Shown here: in pieces, positions 46,945 to 58,149 of the stretch | Layout: each line of letters opens with the position of its first letter | How positions within the stretch are numbered: position 1 is the stretch's first letter | Source of the DNA: Nicotiana tabacum | Taxonomy: Eukaryota; Streptophyta; Magnoliopsida; Solanales; Solanaceae | Direction of reading: 5' to 3' | DNA length: 64,000 nt | NCBI RefSeq assembly: GCF_000715075.1 | Contig: NC_134082.1 | Coordinates: 58,429,466 to 58,493,465, forward strand | The notes under the pieces: model-generated | Told to the model about the DNA's origin: nothing | The model's database searches: none | What the model saw: only the letters and a program-made list of their open reading frames with translations | Made by a program: the position numbers and the translations under genes

Positions 46945-48390
46945 GTCACAGTTGGAGATGATGATGTTTTGAGGATGCAGGGTCGTAGTCTGCCTAATAT
47001 GGATGGACTTCTTGAGTTGATTCTAGAGAAGGCCCATAGTACCCGGTATTTCATTCATCCGGGTGCCGCTAAGATGTATCAGGACTTGTGGCAGCATTAT
47101 TGGTAGAGGAGGATGAAGAAGGATATTGTTGCGTATGTAGGTCGGTGTTTGAATTGTCAGCAGGTAAAGTGCGAGCATTAGAGGTATGGTGGTCTGCTTC
47201 AGTAGATTGAGATACCTAAGTGGAAGTGGGAGGGTATCACTATAGACTTGGTTGTTTGACTCCCACGGACTCAGAGAAAGTTCGATGTGGTATGGGTTAT
47301 TGTTGATAGACTGACCAAGTCAGCGCATTTCATTCCTGTGGAAGTCTCTTATTATTCAGAGAGGTTAGTTGCGATCTATATCCGGGATATTGTTCGTATT
47401 GATGGTATGCCCTTGTCTATCATTTCCAACCGAGGTACGCAATTTACTTCGCATTTCTAGAGGGCGGTTCAGTGTGAGTTAGGTACTCGGTTCGAGTTGA
47501 GCACAGCATTTCATCCTCAGACGGATGGACAGTCCGAGCGTACTATTTAGATTTTGGAGGATATGCTCCGAGCATGTGTTATTGACTTTGGAGGTTCTTC
47601 AGTTCTTGGCATTAGCGAAGTTTGCCTACAACAATAGTTATCAGTCGAACATTCAGATGGCTCCCTATAAGGCATTATATGGTAGACGTCGTCGATCATC
47701 GGTTGGGTGGTTTGAGTCGGGAGAGGCTCGATTGTTGGTACGGATTTAGTCCAAGATTCCTTGGACAAGGTTAAGATCATTCAGGATAGGCTTCGTATAG
47801 CTTAGTCCAGGCAAAAGAGTTATGCCGACCGTAAGGTTGGTGATGTGGTATTCATGATTGGAGAGCGAGGGTTGCTTCGGGTGTCGCCCATAAAGGGCGT
47901 GATGATATTTGGGAAGAAGGGCAAGCTAAGCCCTAGGTTCATTGGTCCTTTTGAGATTCTTGATTGAGTGGGAGTGGTGGCTTACAGACTTGCATTGTCA
48001 TCGGGTTTATCAGTTGTGCATCCAGTGTTTCATGTGTCCATGCTTCGGAAGTATCACGACGATCCATCCCACGTGTTAGACTTCAGCACTGTCCAGTTGG
48101 ACAAGGACTTGACCTATGAGGAGGAGCTGATAGCTATTCTAGACCGGTAGGTTCGTTAGTTGAGATCGAAGAGTTTCCCTTCAGTTCATGTGCAGTGGAG
48201 AGGTCAGCCTATTGAGGCAGTGACCTGGGAGTCCAAGTTTGATATGCGGAGCCGATATCCCTATTTTCACCGACTCAGGTACATTTCTATGTCCGTTCAA
48301 GGACAAACAGTTATTTTAGAGGTGGAGAATATGATGACCCAAAAGGTCATCTCTTGTTTTAGAAGTCAAATTTGTGTTCCGAGGCCTTAA
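46945..48390 (+). pseudogene. A integrase with chromodomain-like tail
   Basis: Zinc-binding residues remain around 47040-47165 (His in STRYFIHPG, Cys pair in CLNCQQVKC). Catalytic residues: D in TIDLVV (about 47250), N instead of D in IISNRGTQF (about 47425), E in GQSERTI (about 47535). At least six TAG/TGA occur where relatives have Trp, Gln or Gly. The GPF module and tail ([35 protein letters not shown]) lie in 47940-48280 with TAGs near 48150. Confidence 0.85.
48314..48329 (+). promoter_or_regulatory. PPT of A
   Basis: ttttagaGGTGGAGAA abuts the 3' LTR. The purine run is interrupted by one T. GTTCAAGGACAAAC just upstream is a degraded form of the pre-PPT word of the other elements. Confidence 0.65.
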
Positions 48391-51297
48391 AAACCTCCTT
48401 TTGTTTTATCTCGATTTGCGTGTGTAGTCCGAACGCATTTCCGGAAAGCTTTTATGTGAAACTTAAGAAAAATAATGAATTTGGCCTTTAAAATTGGTTA
48501 AAGTTGACTTCAGTCAACATTTTTGGTAAACGGACCCGGACCCCTAATTTGGCAATCCCGTAGGGTCCGTAGTAAAATATGGGACTTGGGCGTAAGCTCG
48601 GAATCGAATTTCGAGGTCCCTAGCTCGAGAAAAGAATTTTTAAAGAAATTATTTGCTGGAAAATATAAAGGCTTTTGGAAATGAAATGGTGTGTGTTCTT
48701 GATGGTATCGGACTCGTATCTTGGTTTCGGAGCCCGGTACAGGTTTTAAATAATAATTAAGTCAAATTTGTGAAATTTGGTTAGAATCGGAGTTGATTTG
48801 GTATGAATCAGACCTTTAGTTGTGAAAATGGAAATTTCAATTTTCTTAAAGAATTTCATGAATTTGAGGTTAAATTCGTAGTTGTTGATGTTATTTTGCT
48901 AATTTGATTACACGATCAAGTCCATATGATATTTTTCGACTTGCATGCATGTTTGGTTTGGATCCCCGAGGGCTCGGTTGAGTTTTGGATAGGCCACGGG
49001 GTGAGTTTGGACTTAGATAAAATTGTTGTTGCAACGGGTATGTGTTGCTGGCTCTAATCTTGCAATTGCGAGGTCAGGCTTCGCAATTGTGAGCCCAACA
49101 GGCTTGGCAATTACGAGAGCTTGATCGCATTTGCGAGGAAAGCCTAGGCCTTCCTTGTTCGCATTTGCAAACTTTTCTTCGCAATTGCGAAGCCATCAGG
49201 GAAGGGGAGTCATCGCAATTGCGACCAATAGCTCGCAATTGCGAAGGAAGTAGACATGCAGCAGGTTCGCAATTGCAAAGCATGTCTCGCATTTGCGAGC
49301 TTCGCAATTGCAAAGCTCATGTCATAATTGCAACATCTGCGACATGTTAAGTGGGATTTTGACGGGATTTCAACTCATTATTTCAATTTTTCAAACCTTA
49401 ATCTCCCATAGGCGATTTTCCAAAGAACAGTTCGTCCCCAAATCGTAGGTAGACAACTTCAAACTCATTTCTTTCAATCTACTTCATCTTTTTACATGTA
49501 ATTGGGTGTTTTTGGGTAGAAATTAGGATTTTCAAATTTTGGGGATTTGGACCTCAATTTGAGGTCGGATGTCAAAACAAATTGCATATTTGGGTTCGTG
49601 GGTGAATAGGTAGTCGGGTTTTGGTTCGAACTTCGAGTTTTGATCAAGCAGGCCCGGGGTCGAATTTTGACTTTTTGGGGAAAACATTTGGGAATTCATA
49701 TTCATGCATTAGAATTGGTTATTTAGCATTTATTGATGTTATTGAATTAATTATGACTAGATACGAGTGAATTGGTGGTGCAATCGAGAGGTAAAGCGGT
49801 GATTGAGCATTGAATTACCCGTTGGCTTGAGGTAAGTATTTGGTTAACCTTGACTTGAGAGAATAGGAATCCCTGACTTGTGTGCTATGTGAAATCTCAT
49901 GTGTGTGGCGTATAGGTGTGGTGACGAGTACCTATGTGCCACCAAATTTCCATTTTTAATTCGTTCCCCTTCCTTGTTTCCTATTATATCATTCCTTGTC
50001 TTAATTGCTACCTGCTTAAACTGTTTCCATGCTTTAATTGCTATTTTCCATAAATGTCTCCATGCCTAATTGCTTCATATTAATTGTTGTCCTCGTATTT
50101 GGAGTATCTAATTATTTCTTGGTTCCATTTATTTACACTATTAGCTTGTATTGAGTTGTTGGTGCCTTATGGTGCATCTTGGTTGGTCTTGCTGATTAGC
50201 CTTTATGGGTGAAGTTCGTAATCGTAGTAATATCCCATTGTGCGAGTTGAAGTATAGAAATGTGGAAATTGAATTAACTTGTGAAATACTTTGTATTTTC
50301 TCTTTATGATTAGTGTTGATATATACATATGTTAGGATCGGGTTGCACGCCACAATAGGAGGAATAAGGGAGGAAAGTAATTGTCTGGTGGGGTCGGGTT
50401 GCACGCCGCAACAAGGAATAATAAGGAAGGACAGGTGGGATCGCGTTGTGCGCCGCAACAAGGAGGAATAAGGGAGAATGTTGATACTAATATTGTTGGA
50501 TTATTGATATTGATGTTGTTTATATGGTGGGATCGGGATGGACGCCGCATCAGTTATGTTTCTTGGCATTGGTGGGATCGGGTTGCGCGCCGCAACAAGG
50601 AGGAACAAGGAAGAATGTTGATACTGTTATTGTTGGATTATTGATACGGATGTTGTTTATATCGTGGGATCAGGATGCACGCCGTATCAGTTATGTTTCT
50701 TGGCATTTATTTCTATTGAAAGTCTATTACTGAGATATTGAAAAAACCCCTAAGGATTGGTTATAGCTGAAAAGTAGTAGTAGAACAGTTGGATTTCGGA
50801 TTTGCTTAGTGCCAATTATTGTTTATTTACACTTTGTATTTCCTTCTTATTTAGTATAAACTATTGCAGGTTGTATATGTTGTATGCCCCGCCATAGCCT
50901 CGTCACTACTTTGTCGAGGTTAGGCTCGACACTTACTAGTACATGGGGTCGATTGTACTGATATGCACTCTGCACTTCCTATGCAGATTTTGGAGCTAGT
51001 GGCTGATCAGAGTTCGAGAGTGCTGCATTCCGTTCAGGAGACCCAAGGTAGTCCTGCAGGCGTCTGCAGACCCTGGTGTCCCCTTCCACTTTTACTGTAT
51101 TCTATTTTTACTTTTCCTCCGAAACAGATGTATATTTTTCTTTCAAACCATTACTTGCAGTAATCATAGACAGTTCGTGAGTTGTGACTCCAGTCCTAGG
51201 TGGATGTTATTTCGTATTTCGTTATTGTTCTAAGTTAATCTTTTAAATTATTTCTTCTGCATTTATTTCTGTTGGTTCATTTTGTTAGGTCTTAAAC
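48330..51297 (+). repeat. 3' LTR of A, main part
   Basis: It starts TATGATGACCC (TG to TA) and matches 39778 onward. CGCAATTGCG array about 49060-49345; donor-like GT 49449-49450; hairpin-word array 50336-50690 with six copies (50342, 50398, 50445, 50537, 50582, 50674) against about ten in the 5' LTR. It is cut at 51297 by element B; the last 111 bp lie at 61649-61759. Confidence 0.9.
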
Positions 51298-54200
51298 TGT
51301 CACGACCCAAACTGGAGGGTCATGACTAGCACCCGACCATACTTGCCGAGCGCCAACGTACATTTCATCTAACCTTCATTATTATCTTTTAGGGATGACG
51401 AGATCAATATAAATGGTAGACCTGGATCATGGACAACCAGCAATAAAATATGACGGCATGAACATACATAGCAGGGGATGACCAGACAATCAAGAAACTA
51501 CATATAAGGTATGAGCTACCGCACTACAATGAAAGACTATATAACAAAAACCAGCCGACAAGGCATACCAAACTATACATGAGTCGACACTTGTCTATGA
51601 GCCTCTAAATGAACATAAATGCTGCAACTAATATATGGCATGAACTAACACACGTGGATAAGGGTTTATGTTCTGTAAATACTCCCTCATGTTCTTAATA
51701 TCAATCCTAGGTGATTTCAAGCCTTCTAAAGTGATTCTAGTGCCGAAAAACACTAATTGATCGCTAGTTTCGCTTTTTTGTTATTGTGGCAGCATTGGAG
51801 GGATATTTCATGGAAATTTAAGGTCAAATTGGAGTTGTTCTTTCTGTATAAAGGTAAGGAACCTCTTACTCTATATGTATTTAATATTATCCAAGTTTCG
51901 GCTAAGCCATTGAAAGCTAGAACTTGTGAAATATATATCGAAAGGCTTGGTAGTAATGTTATTGTTTTGTGGACTGCTTTGCGTTGCTGTTGGGCTGCGT
52001 ATTTTACTACTGTTTCGTGGAGTTTTGGAGGAGGAAGGGTGTGGAGAAACACCATATATATGTAGGGTTTTGGGATGATAGTTATTCGTAACATTTCCGG
52101 GTCGTTTGACACGACTACGGTGGTCGTCGTATGTATGGAGTGATTAGGCTGTGCGTGGACTATTTTGGGAGGCTCAATATGTTTATTATTGATGTTGTTT
52201 GGGCTTTTTGGTGACTGATTTTAATGGTGTGAAGTCCTATATATAGGGGAGGTGCTGTCCGTTTCATCGTAAAATAGGTTGTGGTCGATACATAATAGTT
52301 ATGACGCTTAAATGATAACGATAGTATCGTTTCTCTTATTGTAGACTAAGGAGTTTTGACAATTGCATAGCTTGAGATTGGGGCAGTATATACAAGGTAT
52401 GTGAGGCTATCCCTTTCCTTCTTTTGCACGACTCCGCTTGTACATAATGTAATGAACGAGCTTCCAAGATACTCTACTCTTAGAAGCTAGCAGTACTTAT
52501 ATTGTTTTCCCTCTTATGGAACGATTGATGTTAATGTTGCTTCTCTTATTCTTATGTTATCAATGTTGTTGGTACTTCCTAATTCTTATAAGGTTCATAG
52601 TGAAGAGTTAGTCCTAATAACGTGTACAGAGGATACCGACCTTACGTCACTCCGAAAGGTTTAGAATGTGATTCCATGAGTCGAGCATGCATTATATATA
52701 TGTATCTATTTTACTCTACCGAGCCACGCTATAGTTGGCCGGGTACGACACCTATTGTGCAACCACTGATCAGTTGGGTTTTACCGAGCTCCACGTGGTC
52801 GGGTACGATTCTACCGAGCCTTATGATGGCCGGGTACATTTTTTACCAAGCCTATTATGGCCGGGTACGTTTTTTTACCGAGCCTATTATGGTCGGGTAC
52901 GATATGATGATGATGATGCCCACAGAGGCGAATGTTTTAAGGGTTTATGTATTTATACATATGTATCATGCATTTCATGTAAGTAGCCCTCACAGGTACT
53001 AAGATGTTACAGGTTGTATATTCTCTATCCTTGCTTACATTACTAATCGTATTTATGGTTCCTTTCCTTACATACTCAGTACTTTATTCGTACTGACGTC
53101 ATTTTATTTGTGGACGCTGCATGTCGTGCTGCAGGTCCTGATAGACAGGCAGGTGCAGCTCCCCCACCACAGTAGGCTGTCCAGTTCAGCGGTGATTGGC
53201 GAGATCCCTTCTCCGGACTTGCCTTGGTCTTGGTATGCATTTTTGTTATAGACATTATGGGTATGTCGGGGCCCTGTTCCGGCTATGTTGCAGCACTTAT
53301 GTTCCTTTAGAGGCTCATAGACAGGTGTCGACTCATGTATAGTTTGGTATGCCTTGTCGGCTAGTTTTTGTTGTATAGTCTTTCATAGTAGCGTGGTAGC
53401 TCATACCTTATATGTAGTTTCTTGATTGTCTGGTCATCCCCTGCTATGTATGTTCATGCCGTCATATTTTATTGCTGGTTGTCCATGATCTAGGTCTACC
53501 ATTTATATTGATCTCGTCAGCCCTAAAAGATAATAATGAAGGTTAGATGAAATGTACGTTGGTGCTCGGCAAGTGTGGTCGGGTGCTAGTCATGGCCCTT
53601 CAGTTTGGGTCGTGACATTACAGAACATAAACCCTTTAAAACAACCTCCCACATGAGCTGGAACGACACAAAAATGAGCAACAACAAGAAGAACAAGAGA
53701 CTTACTAGCGCCACGGAATTCCCGACACTTGATTTGTGTTGTTTGCCCTTTTTTGGGTCTTGAATCTTGAGAGAACCTTGAGAGGATGTTCCTAGGGTTC
53801 TAAGGTCTGAAAATAGTGAGAAGAAATGACTTAAAACGGGTTGGAGGCATCCTATATAGGTCCAAATATCTTAAACCGCCTTAGTGGGCCCCATAGAGAG
53901 GTGCTTGGCGCAGTCTCGCGAAAATGCGAATATCTCTCTACTCCGAGATCGTATCGATGAACGGTTTAATGCGTTGGAAACTAGACTCATAGATCTTTAA
54001 TTTGGTTGGTATATCACCCCGTAATTCCTTTTAAATTAGGAGAAAAGATTAGAAACATTTGACCTAATGTTTAAGTAAAATTATGAACCTAAGTTGAGAC
54101 AACTTTTGTCGACTTTTATTTCATAACTCGTTTGACTTCAAGACTTATGATACGGATATTATATAATTAAAATACCTTAATACATGACCTCTTGAGTGTA

Positions 54201-54404
54201 TTAAGCACCGCTAGATTTACCTGAAAATACGAGTTACAACATCCTTGATTAATTTAACTTCTAATACTTGTTAATCACCTTTATACACTCTTGTATCACT
54301 TAAGACTAATAGGATTGACTTCTTATTATCTCAAAGATAATTCCTTCTTGGATTTATGTTAACTAATATATGGCATGAACTAACACATGTGGATATGGGT
54401 TGTA
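51298..54404 (-). repeat. 3' LTR of B, rearranged by an inverted segment
   Basis: 53618-54404 is LTR nt 1-787 in the expected minus orientation. 51660-53617 is LTR nt from about 769 to the exact 3' terminus (gggtcgtgaca) but in + orientation. 51298-51659 is a short minus-oriented LTR piece joining about the first 48 nt to the last 330. A 19-bp word, AAGGGTTTATGTTCTGTAA, is present at 51660-51678 and inverted at 53618-53636. The segment 51298-51635 is thus an inverted copy of about 53285-53617. Confidence 0.85.
52715..52904 (+). repeat. Minisatellite in the inverted B LTR segment
   Basis: Units of about 32 bp, ACCGAGCCTATTATGGCCGG + GTACGTTTTTTT, repeat four to five times with length changes mainly in the T run. 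The 5' LTR of B carries the same array inverted at 59662-59820, and an ATG triplet run follows. Confidence 0.85.
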
Positions 54405-54440
54405 ACACCCTCCCCCCCTTAGGAACATTCCGTCCTCGAA
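54405..54440 (-). promoter_or_regulatory. PPT of B and upstream hairpin word
   Basis: Minus strand: CATTCGAGGACGGAATG (arms CATTC/GAATG), then ttcctAAGGGGGGGAGGG abutting the LTR. This is the cleanest PPT in the window. Confidence 0.85.
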
Positions 54441-54650
54441 TGTAAGGGTTCATGGGGAGTTTAAATCATCGTGGATTCCAATGGAAATTTTCGATCAATT
54501 TTCCCCTATAAAATGGTCACTAGCAAAACTTGCAAGCAATTAAGCCCAACATATGGCTTCACAAGGCTACACAAAGCATTATGCATATTTACATTATCTA
54601 CATATCACCATTTTGTATTAAGGAGGAGTATTCTCAAATTATTGCTTACC

Positions 54651-56003
54651 TCATAGAGCCGTTTCACCTTCCAATGTATCCTGTCTTCCACCAGCATCCT
54701 TGTTATCTTCATTCTGGAATAGGTAAGGGTATTTAGACTTCATCTCCTCTTCTGCTTCCCATGTCATTTCTTCCATATTTTTGTTCCTCCACAATACTTT
54801 GACGGAAGCTACATCTTTTGTTCTCAGCTTGCGGACTTGTCGATCTAATATCGCCACTGGCACTTCTTCATATGATAGGTCCTCTGTAACTTGTACATCT
54901 TTGATAGGGATGACTCGAGAAGGGTCTCCAATACATTTCCTCAACATAGATACATGGAATACCGGGTGGACAAATTCCAATTCGGATGGAAATTCTAACT
55001 CATAAGCAACTTGTCCAATCCGTCGAAGAATTTTATATGGCCCGATATACCTTGTACTTAGCTTACCTTTCTTCCCAAAACGCATAATACCCTTCATTGG
55101 TGAGTTCCTCAGGAAAATCCAATCACCAACCTCAAACTCCAGATCACGACGTCGGTCATCAGAATAAGATTTTTGCCTGCTTTGTGCCGTCCTCAATCGC
55201 TCTTGTATCACTTTCACCTTCTCAATAGCTTGGTGAATCAAATCTGCCCCATATAATTCTGTTTCACCGACTTTGAACCATCCAACTGGTGATCTACATC
55301 TTCTCCCGTACAGTGCCTCGTATGTGGCCATTTTAATACTGGAATGGTAGCTATTATTGTAGGCGAATTCTATGAGTGGAAGATGGTCATCCCAATTTCC
55401 CTTAAAATCTAGAACACATGCTCGTAGCATATCTTCCAGTGTCTGAATGGTACGTTCAGCCTGTCCTTCAGTCTGCGGATGAAATGCAATGCTGAGATTC
55501 ACTTGTGTGCCTAAACCCTTCTGAAAAGACCTCCAAAAGTTAGCTGTAAATTGAGCTCCTCGGTCTGATATAATAGATACCGGCACACCATGAAGCCTAA
55601 CAATCTCCTTGATATACAACTTCGCATAATCTTCAGCCGTATAAGTTGTCTTAACTGGCAGAAAATGGGCACATTTTGTAAGTCGATCAATTATCACCCA
55701 GATGGAGTCAAACTTATGATAAGAGCGAGGTAATCCAATAATGAAGTCCATATTAATCACCTCCCATTTCCAGGTAGGAATCTCTATATTCTGAAGCAAT
55801 CCACTGGGTTTCTGATGTTCTATCTTTACTTGTTGACAATTGGGACACTGGGCTACAAATTCTGCAATAGACTTCTTCATGTTATCCCACCAATACTGCT
55901 CCTTGACATCATGATACATCTTTGTCGAGCCGGGATGGATGGAATATCGGGATTGATGAATCTCATTCATAATCTTCTCTCGCAACCCTGCCACATTAGG
56001 CAC
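54651..56003 (-). CDS. B integrase with chromodomain-like tail (450 codons, open)
   Basis: Open for 450 codons. Zinc-binding domain at about residues 1-60 (HQSRYSIHPGSTKMYH, CPNCQQVK). Catalytic core at about 75-230 with D in INMDFIIGLP, D in IISDRGAQF and E in GQAERTIQ all present. GPY/F module near 330-350 (RYIGPYKILRRIGQ). Chromodomain-like tail at about 380-430 (VKVLWRNKNMEEMTWEAEEE). It would join the element's cDNA to host DNA, and the tail is thought to steer insertion to heterochromatin. It is the 3' part of a polyprotein; the true N-terminus lies across a frameshift near 56030, so it could not be made in the normal way from this copy. Confidence 0.88.
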   Translation of the reverse strand: MPNVAGLREKIMNEIHQSRYSIHPGSTKMYHDVKEQYWWDNMKKSIAEFVAQCPNCQQVKIEHQKPSGLLQNIEIPTWKWEVINMDFIIGLPRSYHKFDSIWVIIDRLTKCAHFLPVKTTYTAEDYAKLYIKEIVRLHGVPVSIISDRGAQFTANFWRSFQKGLGTQVNLSIAFHPQTEGQAERTIQTLEDMLRACVLDFKGNWDDHLPLIEFAYNNSYHSSIKMATYEALYGRRCRSPVGWFKVGETELYGADLIHQAIEKVKVIQERLRTAQSRQKSYSDDRRRDLEFEVGDWIFLRNSPMKGIMRFGKKGKLSTRYIGPYKILRRIGQVAYELEFPSELEFVHPVFHVSMLRKCIGDPSRVIPIKDVQVTEDLSYEEVPVAILDRQVRKLRTKDVASVKVLWRNKNMEEMTWEAEEEMKSKYPYLFQNEDNKDAGGRQDTLEGETAL

Positions 56004-56146
56004 ACATAATCGGCCCTGGTATCTCAGTGCCCCATCTCTTCCATCTCAAAAGCCATACTTTTACACTGCTTAATGCTCTCTCTTAATCGTACTAAGATAT
56101 GATCTTCATATTGTCGTGCTTTTACCTCGGTTACCAAAGATGATTC

Positions 56147-57610
56147 TTATTTATTCTGTACAGTAACACCTCCGTCATCAGAGTCTAACAATCTAGTTCT
56201 CATATTGGCTAGCTGATGAAGCTCTTTAGTCAACCCCCATCTACCTACCTCAATATGTACTAAGCTTCCCATTGATTTACGGCTGAGAGCGTCTGCCACA
56301 ACATTGGCTTTACCGGGATGATACAATATCTCGACGTCGTAGTCTTTCAATAATTCAAGCCACCTACGTTGCCTCAAATTCAACTCTTTCTGCTTGAAGA
56401 TGTATTGTAAACTCTTGTGATCTATGTAGATGTCAACATGGACGCCGTATAAGTAGTGCCGCCATATCTTCAAAGCATATATTACTGCAGCCAATTCCAA
56501 ATCATGAGTTGGATAATTTTTTTCATGCTTCTTCAATTGTCTTGATGCATAAGCAATCACCTTCCCATGCTGCATCAATATGCACCCCAAACCTATACCT
56601 GAGGCATCACAATATACCACATAACCTTCTGTTCCTTCAGGAAAAGTGAGCACTGGTGCGGATGTCAATCGATTCTTCAGCTCCTGAAAACTACGTTCAC
56701 AAGTGTCAGACCACTGGAACTTGGTAACTTTCTGTGTTAACTTAGTCAATGGTGATGATATAGAGGAAAACCCTTCCACAAACCGCCTATAATATCCTGG
56801 TAGCCCTAGGAAGCTGCGGACTTCTGATGGTGTTGTAGGTCTCGGCCAATTCTTTACTGCATCGATCTTCTGAGTGTCGACACTAATACCCTCGTCAGAT
56901 ATCACATGGCCAAGGAACGCTACTGAGTTCAGCCAAAATTCACATTTGGAGAGCTTAGCATATAACTTACGATCCTGAAGCGTCTGTAATACTATCCGCA
57001 AGTGGCCCTCATGTTCCGCCTCCGAACGAGAATATACTAGAATGTCATCAATGGATACAATCACGAACACATCAAGATAGGGCCTAAATATAGTATTCAT
57101 GAGATCCATAAAAGCTGCTGGGGCATTTGTTAGCCCGAACAACATCACCAAGAACTCAAAGTGCCCGTATCTTGTCCGGAAGGCCGTCTTTGGAATATCC
57201 TTCTCCTTAACCCTCACCTGATGATACTTTGAACGTAAATCAATCTTGGAGAAATACTTGGAACCCTGGAGTTGGTCAAACAGGTCATCAATTCTTGGAA
57301 GTGGATACTTGTTCTTTATAGTAGACTTATTCAACTGTCGATAGTCGATACACATCCGTAATGACCCGTCTTTCTTACGCACGAATAGGAATAGAGCACC
57401 CCAAGGTGAGGTGCTAGGCCTAATGAAGCCCTTATTCAGCAAGTCCTTCAACTGCACCTTCAACTCTCGCAACTCTGTTGGGGCCATTCTGTATGGAGGG
57501 ATAGAGATCGGTTGAGTGTCAGGCAACACATCAATGCTAAATTCAATCTCCCTTTCAGGAGGAAGGCCTGGGAGTTCATCTGGGAAAACATCTGGAAATT
57601 TGTTGACCAC
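56147..57610 (-). CDS. B reverse transcriptase and RNase H (487 codons, open)
   Basis: The open frame covers the whole polymerase: [58 protein letters not shown] and the catalytic SIDDILVYS (relatives have FIDDIL; both Asp are intact). RNase H follows with [25 protein letters not shown] and DHKSLQYIF, then [16 protein letters not shown]. It ends at TAA 56144-56146, after which the linker to integrase continues. Near 57600 the frame differs from that of the protease. Confidence 0.9.
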   Translation of the reverse strand: MVNKFPDVFPDELPGLPPEREIEFSIDVLPDTQPISIPPYRMAPTELRELKVQLKDLLNKGFIRPSTSPWGALFLFVRKKDGSLRMCIDYRQLNKSTIKNKYPLPRIDDLFDQLQGSKYFSKIDLRSKYHQVRVKEKDIPKTAFRTRYGHFEFLVMLFGLTNAPAAFMDLMNTIFRPYLDVFVIVSIDDILVYSRSEAEHEGHLRIVLQTLQDRKLYAKLSKCEFWLNSVAFLGHVISDEGISVDTQKIDAVKNWPRPTTPSEVRSFLGLPGYYRRFVEGFSSISSPLTKLTQKVTKFQWSDTCERSFQELKNRLTSAPVLTFPEGTEGYVVYCDASGIGLGCILMQHGKVIAYASRQLKKHEKNYPTHDLELAAVIYALKIWRHYLYGVHVDIYIDHKSLQYIFKQKELNLRQRRWLELLKDYDVEILYHPGKANVVADALSRKSMGSLVHIEVGRWGLTKELHQLANMRTRLLDSDDGGVTVQNK

Positions 57611-58149
57611 GGGATTGATTGTAGAGTAGGCGGCTTCGCCTCCGCATCCCTAACGTGAACGAGATGATAAATGTAACCTTTTGAGATCATTTTCCTTGCC
57701 TTAAGATAGGAAATAAACCTACCTTTCTGTGTAGCAATGTTCCATTTCCATTCAATGATGGGTTCACCCGGAAATTGGAACCTAACCATCTTCGTACGGC
57801 AGTCAACATTTGCATAGCATGAGGTCAACCAGTCCATTCCCATTATCACATCAAAATCAACCATTTCTAACTCAAATAAATTTGCCGAGGTTTGACGACT
57901 ACAAATCATCACACTGCAACCTCTATATACCCTTCTAGCAATCACAGAATCTCCTATCGGAGTAGATACCGCAAGGGGTTTACTTATCAATTCAGGTTCA
58001 ATGCCAAACTTATTAGCCACAAAGGGTGTAACATATGATAATGTAGATCCCGGATCAATCAGCGCATATACATCATAAGAAAACACAGATATAATACCTG
58101 TAACAACATCTGGAGACAACTCGAGATCCTGTCGACCTACTAGAGCATA
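57600..58149 (-). pseudogene. B aspartic protease
   Basis: Catalytic loop ALIDPGSTLSYVTPFVA, then GDSVIARRVYRGCSVMI and DFDVIMGMDWLTSCYANVDC. It is in the same frame as gag, separated by TGA 58150-58152 where an Arg codon CGA is likely in relatives. After [15 protein letters not shown] a one-base change throws the frame off before RT. Confidence 0.85.

Noticed and set aside
52622..53002. 126-codon frame with YYGRVRF repeats
   Set aside because: Direct translation of the 32-bp minisatellite in B's LTR, with a shadow at 59579-59911.
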